Assembly: GCA_963819715.1 (NCBI GenBank)
Contig: CAWFXE010000003.1
Span: 186,001 to 250,000, forward strand
Direction: 5' to 3'
DNA length: 64,000 nucleotides
Origin: DASUPK01 sp963819715
Lineage (GTDB): Bacteria; Actinomycetota; Thermoleophilia; Solirubrobacterales; 70-9
The position numbers were made by a program, and so were the translations under genes. The notes beneath the pieces are model-generated. The model ran no database searches and was not told the origin of the DNA. It saw only the letters and a list, made by a program, of their open reading frames with translations. Position 1 is the stretch's first letter. Each line of letters starts with the position of its first letter. Positions 49,705-57,300 of this stretch are shown here, piece by piece.

Positions 49705-50146
49705 GTGAGCGACGCTGACGACACGAGCGCGATCCTGGATGAGGTCAGGAGCGAGCTGGACCTGGGGCCGGGGACCATCCTCGAGGGCCAGGAGATGATC
49801 GACCAGATCGAGGGGGTCCTGCGCGAGCGCGCCCACCCGGAATACGAGACCGTGATGGTCCCCAAGGAAGGCCCGACGCTGAACTATGCGGGCGTCGACG
49901 GCTTCCGCGAGGCGATCGACGATTGGCTCAGCCCGTGGGCCGAGTTCCGCTTCGAGATCGAAGAGCTGATCCCAATCGACGACATGATCGTGATGTTGGT
50001 GCGCCAGGTCGGGACGACCAAGCACGACGGGGTCGAGATCGCGACCGAGAGCGGAACGATCTGGTGGGTCGTCGACGGATCGATCCGGCGAGCGATCGTT
50101 CTACCTCGATCGCGATCACGCCCGCAAGGTCGCGGGCATCGTTTGA
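49705..50146 (+). CDS. SnoaL/NTF2-like protein (one frameshift)
   Basis: About 146 residues from GTG 49705. The frame is good to about 50090: SAILDEVRSELDLGPGTILE, EGVLRERAHPEYETVMVPKE, YAGVDGFREAIDDWLSPWAE and IDDMIVMLVRQVGTTKHDG. One base later the expected C-terminus SFYLDRDHARKVAGIV ends at TGA 50144-50146. The form matches cone-fold SnoaL-like proteins of actinobacteria. It resembles the later gene at 52773-53185, so the PAS-EAL gene lies between two relatives. Role unknown. Confidence 0.72.
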
Positions 50147-50230
50147 CCTGCCGCGCCTCGCGCTGTACACCTTGTGACTGAACGCACGAGGGGTTGTCAG
50201 TTTGGCCTCAGCGGCCGATAGAGGGAGAGG

Positions 50231-52776
50231 ATGGCTGATAGCGCCGACAACCGGGCGCGCCACGCTCGCCGACCGGCGGCAGGCTGATCCGACCGCTCCC
50301 CGCCTGGGCTTGGGTCCTCGTCGGGGTGACCCTCGCGGTCCTCGTGCTCGAGTGCCTGGTGGAGGCCGGCTCATTCGGGTCTGGCCCGAGAGCCCTGGAC
50401 CTCGAGCCCGCCACATACCTCTCGCTGATGTGGGCCGCTGGGATCTTCGGGCTGGCGGGAGCGTGGGTCCGCCGGGATCTCGGAGGCTGGGGGATGATCG
50501 CCTTCGGACTGATCGCTTCGGCGATCGCGGACACGTACTTCCAGTTCTACGTCGATCCGGTTGATGGTCCCTATCCCTCGGTCGCCGACTTCCTCTACTT
50601 CCTCTCCTACGCCCTCGTCATCGTCGGATTGAGGAATCTGTGGCGTCGCACCCGGAGCGGCAGGACGCAGTTCTACGTCCTGCTCACCCCTCTGCTCGGC
50701 GCGGCGACCCTGTGGTGGTGGATCGCCCTCAATCCCGTCACGGGAACGCTGGAGGGCACAACCGCCGCTCGGCTGACGACGGTCGCCTATCCGGCCCTGG
50801 ACCTGCTGCTGATCTGCTCCGTGCTCGTCGCTCTGGCGACCGTCGGGTGGCGGGCGGGCCGATCGCTGGCCCTGCTGGCCGCGGGTGCGGCGGTCTACGG
50901 CATCGCCGACTCCGTTTACGCGGCGCAGGTCGCCAGCCGGCTCCGTTCCCGACCTGACCCTGATCAACGTCCTGTGGCCGATCGCCTCGCTGCTGATGGC
51001 CATGGCCGCGTGGGTCCCCGACCGGCACGGCAGTCTCGGGTGAACCGAGCGAGAGCCGGCTCGAGCTCTTCTTCGCCCTCACCGCGATCGCGATCGCGGT
51101 GGTCGGTTCTCGTCTGGGATCACTACGAGCGGTTCAGCGGGGTCACGGTGGTACTTGCCCTCCTGACGCTCACGGCGGCGGCGATCAGGCTCGTCATGCT
51201 CTACCAGGAGGCCGTCAACGCCCGGCGCGCCGCAGTCGAGGCCGAAACCGAGCGAGGCCGGATCGAGACCCTGCATACCGCATCGGTCGCCGGCGCACTC
51301 GACGGGATAGTCACCGCCGATGCCGAAGGACGGGTTCTGGATTGGAACCGGGCCGCCGAGCGAATCTTCGGCTACACCCGCAATGAGGCGGTAGGCCAGA
51401 GAGTCGCGGACCTGATCGTGCCACCGGCCCAGCGGGAGGTTCACCAGAGTGCCCTCAGCCGCGTTGCGCATGGCGGCAAGCCCAACCTGACGGACCAGCG
51501 GCTCGAGATGGTGGGAATAGACGCGGACGGCAGGGAGATCCCGGTCGAGCTCGCGATCACAAGATCAGGCACCGACCCGGCCCGGTTCACCGCCTTTCTT
51601 CGCGACCTCACCGAAGCCAAGCGGCGCGACGAGGAGAGAGACCGGCTCGCCGATATGGTGCGCTCGGCCCAGGACGCGATGATCTCCGCGACCCTCGACG
51701 GAATCGTTCTCTCCTGGAATCCGGCAGCGGAGCGGATCTACGGATACCAGCCCGGAGAGATCGTCGGAACCGAGCTGAGACGCCTGGTACCGCCCGATCG
51801 CATTCACGAGCTGCGAAATGTCAGCGAGAGGGTCAACTCCGGAAAGTCGACAGCCCTCGAGACCAGCGGCCTCCGCAAGGACGGCGAGATCATCGACGTC
51901 GCGCTCCAGGTCTTCCCGGTCAGGGACCAAACCGGTCGCGTGATCGGGGCGTCGACGGTGACCCGCGACATCACCGACCGCCGGCGCCGCGAGCGCGAGC
52001 GCCGCCTCGATCGTGAGCGAATGGCATGGCACTCCCAGATCGAGGCTGCGCTCGAGCACGGTGGCTTCGAGTTCTTTACCCAGCCGATTCTCGACCTGAG
52101 CACGGGCGAGATCTCCCACCACGAGCTCCTCCTGCGCATGCAAATGGAGGGAGAGGCCGTCGTCCCGGGCACCTTCCTTCCCCACGCCGAGACTTCGCCG
52201 CTGATGAGGCGAATCGACAACTGGGCCATCCGCCGCGGGATCGAGCTGGCTGCCCAGCACCCAGTGGCGATCAACCTCTCCGCGACCAGCTTGGGCGAGC
52301 CCGGCACCGTGGCCGCGGTCGAGAAGGCGCTGAGCGACTTCGGCGCCGACCCGCAGGACGTCACCTTCGAGATCACCGAGACCGCGGCGGTCGAGGATCT
52401 CGAGGCGGCTCACTCCCTCGTGAAGGCCCTGATGGCGCTCGGTTGCGGAGTGGCACTCGACGACTTCGGGACGGGCTATGGGTCCTTCACCTACCTGATG
52501 AGGCTTCACGTCAGCTCGCTCAAGATCGACATGGAGTTCATCCGAGGCCTGACCCAGGACCCGGACGACCAGCGCGTGGTCCGGGCGATCGTCGCGGTCG
52601 CCCAGACCTTCGGCCTGACGACGGTCGCCGAGGGTGTCGAGACCAATGCGACCCTGGAGCTCCTGCACGGGCTGGGCGTCGACCAAGCTCAGGGCTATCT
52701 GATCGGCCGCCCGAGCCCGGTCTGGACGACCGACGCGGAGGTGCTCGAGCACCTGGCTGCTCCGGACGGGACATGA
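50231..52776 (+). CDS. Membrane PAS-PAS-EAL c-di-GMP phosphodiesterase (frameshifts)
   Basis: About 845 residues. An ATG at 50231 follows GAGGGAGAGG, but its frame soon stops; the main frame can start at GTG 50326. Several membrane helices span 1-240. From about 50940 to 51065 the frame slips and returns (true reading includes NVLWPIASLLMAMAAWVPDR and LFFALTAIAIAVV). Two PAS domains follow (GIVTADAEGRVLDWNRAAER and GIVLSWNPAAERIYGYQPGE). The EAL domain has ISHHELLLRM (ExLxR), AINLSATSL, FEITETAAVEDLE, DDFGTGYGSF and EGVETNATLE. The catalytic residues are present. It overlaps the next gene by 4 bases (ATGA). Confidence 0.83.
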
Positions 52777-53185
52777 GCGAACGCGAGGAGATCGTCCGCG
52801 CCGCGATCGAGGCGTTCAACGCCGGCGACATGAAGGAGGTCGTCGAGTACGTCCACCCCGAGATGATCCTGAACCAGCTCCTGCCGGAGGTCGGCCTCGG
52901 ATCGCACGAAAGCGTCACTGGGGTCTACCGCGGCCCGAATGAAGTGGAGAAAGCGCTCCGCGACGCGGTCGAATCGCTAGGCGGAATGCGGTTCGAGATC
53001 CGCTGGCTCGAGGAGGTCGGCGACGACGAGCTGCTCTACGAGTTCTCGCCCTGATCGGGCCGGAGCCCGAGCGATCGGCTCAGATCGCCTGGTATCTGAG
53101 CCGATTTCGCGACGGGCTAGTTCTCTCGACCACCGCCTTCAACACGGAGGCCATGGCGCGCGAGGCGATCGCGCGCGACGCCTGA
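52773..53185 (+). CDS. SnoaL/NTF2-like protein (one frameshift)
   Basis: Starts at ATG 52773, overlapping the EAL gene by 4 bases. About 137 residues: EIVRAAIEAFNAGDMKEVVE, YVHPEMILNQLLPEVGLGS and VEKALRDAVESLGGMRFEIR. A one-base shift close to 53050 moves to PEPERSAQIAWYLSRFRDGL and AFNTEAMAREAIARDA before TGA 53183-53185. The fold is the NTF2-like cone; the same type occurs at 49705-50146. Coupling to the EAL protein hints at a shared function, such as sensing a small ligand, but this is only inference. Confidence 0.72.
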
Positions 53186-53191
53186 GGGCCG

Positions 53192-53710
53192 TTACTCCTC
53201 GGCGAGGATCCCGTACAGCTTTCGGCGTGCGTCCTTGAGGATCTCCGCCGCCTTGGTCAGTTGCTCCTCGTTGTCGGCGCGGGCGAGTTGCTTCGCAGCT
53301 CCCATCAGCTTGAAGAGCTCCTTCCGGGCCTCGAATCGGGGCGAATTCTCGTCGCCCTCCTCCCAGGGCTGCTGGCCTTCGGTTCGTTCCGGCGCGGCTT
53401 CCTTGCCGGCCTCGGTCAGGGAGTAGACCTTGCGGCCATCGACCTCCTCGGCCGTGGCAAGTCCCTCGTCCTCGAGCAGCTGAAGCGTCGGGTAGATGGA
53501 GCCGGCGCTCGGGCGCCAGCGGCCGCCGGTTCGCTCCTCGAGCTCGGTGATGATCTCGTAGCCGTGCATGGAGCGGTCATCGAGCAGCGCCAGGATGGCG
53601 CTGCGGACATCGCCGCGGCGGACGCGATGACGTCCCCGGCCATGTCCTCGGCCGCCTCCGCGACTCATCTCGCGCCGCCCATATCCGTGGCGGCTTCTCT
53701 GTCTGTGCAT
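53192..53710 (-). CDS. PadR-family transcriptional regulator
   Basis: A 172-residue regulator. The N-terminus is unusually basic and glycine/His-rich (RGGGRGHGRGRHRVRRGDVR). The PadR winged helix has AILALLDDRSMHGYEIITEL and WRPSAGSIYPTLQLLEDEGL (about 38-80), then VDGRKVYSLTEAGKEAA. The C-terminal part is helical (FEARKELFKLMGAAKQLA) and would dimerise. A perfect 10-base palindrome lies 35 bases upstream and may be its operator. No transporter is next to it; the nearest candidate target is its own gene or the GNAT gene. Confidence 0.9.
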   Translation of the reverse strand: MHRQRSRHGYGRREMSRGGGRGHGRGRHRVRRGDVRSAILALLDDRSMHGYEIITELEERTGGRWRPSAGSIYPTLQLLEDEGLATAEEVDGRKVYSLTEAGKEAAPERTEGQQPWEEGDENSPRFEARKELFKLMGAAKQLARADNEEQLTKAAEILKDARRKLYGILAEE

Positions 53711-53744
53711 TCGCGTTGTTCCTTTCGATCAATCATGAACTAAC

Positions 53745-53754
53745 GCGATATATC
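53745..53754. promoter_or_regulatory. Candidate PadR operator
   Basis: CGATATATCG is a perfect palindrome in an AT-rich patch upstream of the padR start, in an otherwise GC-rich region. AT-rich palindromes of this kind are typical sites for PadR autoregulation. It also overlaps the region downstream of the GNAT gene. Confidence 0.5.
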
Positions 53755-53766
53755 GTAACAGGTCGT

Positions 53767-54213
53767 TTAAAGCTCCCAGGCGAAGCAGACCGAGCGCCAG
53801 CTCGGGCCCTCGCGCTCATAGAACCGGTGGGCGTCGGCGCGGGCGTCGGAGCTGTCGAGCTCGAGGTGAGTCGCACCACGGTCCCGCGCCCAGTTCTTGG
53901 CATGGTCGAGCAGGGCCTTTCCCACTCCCTGCGAGCGGTGCTCGGGACTGACCGCCAGGTCCTCGATCCAGCAACGGGGGCCGAAACGCACCGAGCTCAG
54001 GTCGAGGTATGCGGTACACAGGCCGAGCAGCTCGCCTCGATGCTCCGCGACGAGCACCGCCGCCTCCTGGTCCGCGATCGCCGCGGCGATCGCGGCCCGT
54101 GCACGCTCCGGGTCCCACCGAGGCGGCACGGACCCCGGCGGAGCGAAGAGCCACTCATACATTCCGAGCACCCTCTCGACCTCCTCCGGTACCGCCTCGC
54201 GGACCTTCGCCAT
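53767..54213 (-). CDS. GNAT-family N-acetyltransferase
   Basis: A 148-residue acetyltransferase. Strand/helix elements are KVREAVPEEVERVLGMYEWL, AAVLVAEHRGELLGLCTAYL and CWIEDLAVSPEHRSQGVGKA with the acetyl-CoA loop (SQGVGKALL at about 95-103). ATHLELDSSDARADAHRFYE and the FY motif follow near 130. It moves acetyl groups from acetyl-CoA to an amine; the acceptor is not evident. It is upstream of padR in the same orientation and divergent from the malyl-CoA lyase-type gene. Confidence 0.88.
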   Translation of the reverse strand: MAKVREAVPEEVERVLGMYEWLFAPPGSVPPRWDPERARAAIAAAIADQEAAVLVAEHRGELLGLCTAYLDLSSVRFGPRCWIEDLAVSPEHRSQGVGKALLDHAKNWARDRGATHLELDSSDARADAHRFYEREGPSWRSVCFAWEL

Positions 54214-54269
54214 GGCTCCAGGCTATCCCGCGGAGCCGCGGATCCCACCTTGTATGTAGCGTTCCTGGC

Positions 54270-55358
54270 ATGCGAAATCCACGGAACTTCTTCAAGCCAC
54301 TGGCGATCGGCGCGCCCGAGCCGCTCCGCGAGATCCCCGTCAAGCCCTCGCGGATGATCCATTTCTTCGACGCGTCCAACGAGAAGATGCGGGCGAAGGT
54401 GCCCGACATGGCCAAACAGGCGGACATCCTGCTGGGCAACCTCGAGGACGCAATCACGGTCGAGAACAAGGTCCCGGCGCGCAAGGGACTGATCGAGGTC
54501 GGCAAGGAGGTCGACTTCGGCGACACCCAGCTCTGGACCCGAGTGAACGCGCTGGAAAGCCCTTGGGTGCTCGACGACCTGACCGAGCTGGTCACCGAGA
54601 TCGGGGACAAGCTCGAGGTGATCATGGTTCCCAAGGTCGAGGGGCCGTGGGACATCCACTACGTGGACCAGCTCCTCGCCCAGCTGGAGGCGAAGGCCAA
54701 GGTCGGGCGCCCGATCCTGATCCACGCGATCCTCGAGACGGCGCAGGGCGTCGTCAACCTCGAGGAGATCGCCGCGGCCAGCCCACGCATGCAGGGGATG
54801 AGCTTCGGGCCGGCCGACCTGGCGGCCTCGCGTCGGATGAAGACGACCCGCGTGGGCGGAGGCCACCCCGGCTATCGCGTGATGGAGGACCCGGACCCCG
54901 ACAACCCCGATGCGGAGCGGGTCACCGCGCAACAGGACCTCTGGCATTACTCGATCGCGCGCATGGTCGACGCCTGCGCCTCGAACGACATCCTGCCCTT
55001 CTACGGGCCGTTCGGGGACATCAAGGACGTCGCCGGATGCGAGACGCAGTTCCGAGCTGCGTTCCTGATGGGCTGCGTCGGCGCCTGGTCACTGCACCCC
55101 GTGCAGATCGACATCGCGAAGAAGGTCTTCAGCCCGCCCCCGGATGAGGTGATCTTCGCCAAGAAGGTGATCGAGGCGATCCCGGACGGCGCCGGCGTCC
55201 ACATGATCGACGGCAAGATGCAGGACGATGCAACCTGGAAGCAATGCAAGGTGATGGTGACGCTCGCCGAGATGCTCGCCAAGAAGGACCCGGACCTCGC
55301 CGAGGCCTACGGCATGAGCAACGGCAAGCCCGCCGAGGCGGAGAAGGCGGAGGCTTAG
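54270..55358 (+). CDS. HpcH/HpaI-CitE-family CoA lyase, candidate malyl-CoA/methylmalyl-CoA lyase
   Basis: A 362-residue lyase from ATG 54270 (the frame is open upstream but without homology). MRNPRNFFKPLAIGAPEPLR begins the protein; ILLGNLEDAITVENKVPAR (about 47-65) and VIMVPKVEGPWDIHYVD hold the metal site region, and HAILETAQGVVNLEEIA and FGPADLAASRRMKTTRVGGG are typical of Mcl. It would split methylmalyl-CoA into glyoxylate and propionyl-CoA, the last C-C step of the ethylmalonyl-CoA pathway, and possibly malyl-CoA. The thioesterase gene follows 8 bases later, a suggestive pairing. Confidence 0.88.
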   Translation: MRNPRNFFKPLAIGAPEPLREIPVKPSRMIHFFDASNEKMRAKVPDMAKQADILLGNLEDAITVENKVPARKGLIEVGKEVDFGDTQLWTRVNALESPWVLDDLTELVTEIGDKLEVIMVPKVEGPWDIHYVDQLLAQLEAKAKVGRPILIHAILETAQGVVNLEEIAAASPRMQGMSFGPADLAASRRMKTTRVGGGHPGYRVMEDPDPDNPDAERVTAQQDLWHYSIARMVDACASNDILPFYGPFGDIKDVAGCETQFRAAFLMGCVGAWSLHPVQIDIAKKVFSPPPDEVIFAKKVIEAIPDGAGVHMIDGKMQDDATWKQCKVMVTLAEMLAKKDPDLAEAYGMSNGKPAEAEKAEA

Positions 55359-55366
55359 CCCCGCGC

Positions 55367-55771
55367 GTGGGCGAGTCCTTCCGGAACACCCTGCGGGTCC
55401 GATACAACGAGTGCGACCCGCAGGGCGTCGTCTTCAACGCCAACTACCTGACCTACTTCGACATCACCATGGGCGAGCTCTGGCGGGAGCTCGGCGGATA
55501 CCAGGCCATGGTGGAGGCGGGCGTCGACATGGTCGTCGCCGAGGCGACGATCCGCTACCTGGCGCCACTGCGATTCGACGACGAGATGGAGGTCGTCGCC
55601 CGTGTCACCCGCCTCGGCGACACCTCCATGACGACCGAGATCGTGATCGAGGACGGCGGCGAGCCGGCCGCGGAGGGCGAGCTCAGGCACGTCTTCATCG
55701 AGACGGGCGGCGGGGCGAAGTCGCCCATCCCCGAGTCGATTCGCTCGGGCCTCGAGCGCTATCTCGTCTAA
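55367..55771 (+). CDS. Acyl-CoA thioesterase, 4HBT hotdog type
   Basis: A 134-residue hotdog thioesterase from GTG 55367. The active-site stretch RVRYNECDPQGVVFNANYL (about 10-28) has the Asp of the 4HBT/YbgC class. YFDITMGELWRELGGYQAM and ATIRYLAPLRFDDEMEVVAR follow. It hydrolyses an acyl-CoA. Because it sits 8 bases after the malyl-CoA lyase candidate, malyl-CoA may be its substrate; the known malyl-CoA thioesterase of Rhodobacter belongs to another family. The end overlaps the convergent trpB2 gene by 4 bases. Confidence 0.85.
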   Translation: MGESFRNTLRVRYNECDPQGVVFNANYLTYFDITMGELWRELGGYQAMVEAGVDMVVAEATIRYLAPLRFDDEMEVVARVTRLGDTSMTTEIVIEDGGEPAAEGELRHVFIETGGGAKSPIPESIRSGLERYLV

Positions 55772-57132
55772 GCGAGCGCCGGCGCCTCGGGGAGGCGGTC
55801 GAGCGCGTCGCTCAGCTCGTCCTCGGAGAGCTCCAGATCCTCGAGCTCCCCGGCGAAGTAGGCCGTGTAGGCGGACATGTCGAAGTGCCCGTGGCCGGAG
55901 AGGTTGAAGAGGATCACCCGCTCCTCCCCCGCCTGCTTGGCGGCCTCGGCCTCGTCGAAGACAGCGCGGATCGCGTGGGCCGGCTCGGGCCCCGGGATGA
56001 TCCCCTCGCAGCGGGCGAACCGCACGGCGGCTTCGAACGCCGCGGTTTGCTTGATCGCTGTCGCCTGCACCAAGCCCTCCCTGACCAGCGCGCTGAGGCT
56101 CGGCGCATCGCCGTGGTAGCGCAGGCCGCCGGCGTGGACCGGCGGCGGCACGAAGTCATGGCCGAGCGTGTACATCGGCATCAACGGCGTCATCCCGACG
56201 GTGTCGCCGAAGTCGTAGGCGTAGCGGCCGCGGGTGAGCGTCGGGCAGGCGGCCGGCTCGGCGCCGACGAAGCGTGTCTCCGTCCCCTCCCGCAGCCGCT
56301 GCCGCAGGAACGGATAGGCGATGCCCGCGAAGTTGGAGCCACCCCCGACGCAACCGATCACCACATCGGGCGCCTCCCCGGCCAACTCCATCTGCTTGAT
56401 GCACTCCTGCCCGATCACGGTCTGGTGCAGGCAGACGTGGTTGAGCACCGAGCCCAGTGAGTAGTTCGTGTCGTCGGAGGAAGCGGCGACCTCGACGGCC
56501 TCCGAGATCGCGATACCCAGGCTGCCGGACTCGTTGGAGGCCTGCGAGCGGCCGGCCTCGGTCAGATCCGAGGGGCTGCGGTGCACCGTCCCGCCCCAGG
56601 TCTCGATCATCGCCTTGCGGTAGGGCTTCTGGTCATAGGAGATGCCGACCATGAAGACCTCGCACTCGAGGCCGAAGAGCTGGCAGGCGAGTGACATCGC
56701 CGAGCCCCACTGCCCAGCGCCGGTCTCGGTCGAGATCTTCTTGATCCCGGCTTCGCGGTTGTAGAAGGCCTGGGCAATGGCGGTGTTCGGCTTGTGCGAG
56801 CCGGCCGGAGAGACCCCCTCGTACTTGTAGTAGATGTGCGCCGGGGTATCGAGCTCCTGCTCCAGGCGGCGCGCCCGCAACAGGGGCGTCGGCCGCCAGA
56901 GCCTGTAGATGTCGCGGACCTCGTCCGGGATGGCGATCTCCGGCTCGGCGGAGACCTCCTGCTCGATCAGGCCCATAGCGAAGATCGGCGCCAGATCGTC
57001 GGGGCCCGCGGGCTCGCCGGTGGCCGGGCTGAGCGGCGGGGGCGGCGGGTCGCCCGGCAGATCGGCGAGCAGGTTCACCCAGCTTGCGGGGATCTCCTCC
57101 TCGGGGAGCTCGAACTTGACCTGCTCACCCAT
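55768..57132 (-). CDS. trpB2: Tryptophan synthase beta-like PLP enzyme (TrpB2)
   Basis: A 454-residue fold-type II PLP enzyme of the long TrpB2 class. The N-terminus is extended (about 65 residues). The PLP lysine is in SPAGSHKPNTAIAQAFYN (about 107-124). TGAGQWGSAMSLACQLFGLE and the phosphate loop CVGGGSNFAGIAYPF follow. It makes tryptophan from indole and serine, or in some hosts works on other indoles. No trpA or other trp genes are near, in line with TrpB2 acting alone. Confidence 0.92.
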   Translation of the reverse strand: MGEQVKFELPEEEIPASWVNLLADLPGDPPPPPLSPATGEPAGPDDLAPIFAMGLIEQEVSAEPEIAIPDEVRDIYRLWRPTPLLRARRLEQELDTPAHIYYKYEGVSPAGSHKPNTAIAQAFYNREAGIKKISTETGAGQWGSAMSLACQLFGLECEVFMVGISYDQKPYRKAMIETWGGTVHRSPSDLTEAGRSQASNESGSLGIAISEAVEVAASSDDTNYSLGSVLNHVCLHQTVIGQECIKQMELAGEAPDVVIGCVGGGSNFAGIAYPFLRQRLREGTETRFVGAEPAACPTLTRGRYAYDFGDTVGMTPLMPMYTLGHDFVPPPVHAGGLRYHGDAPSLSALVREGLVQATAIKQTAAFEAAVRFARCEGIIPGPEPAHAIRAVFDEAEAAKQAGEERVILFNLSGHGHFDMSAYTAYFAGELEDLELSEDELSDALDRLPEAPALA

Positions 57133-57185
57133 CGTGCCGCGATTCTATGCCTCAGGTCCATACAGGGCGTCCCCAGCGCCGACAC

Positions 57186-57300
57186 GATGGATGGCGGCAC
57201 CGGCAACACCTTCCGCGACAAGAACGACCCGGCGAGCGGCTGCAAGAAGTTGAAGAGGAGCGCCCGGAAGCGCAAGCGGGCTAGCCGAGGCGCTCCTTGA
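57186..57300 (+). CDS. Small basic ORF between trpB2 and pckG (doubtful)
   Basis: A 37-codon ORF from ATG 57186: MDGGTGNTFRDKNDPASGCK, then a very basic end with KKLKRSARKRKRAS. It could be a real small protein or the tail remnant of a secreted protein of the Lys/Cys-rich type. It overlaps the end of the convergent pckG by 20 bases. I see no ribosome binding site. Low support. Confidence 0.25.
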
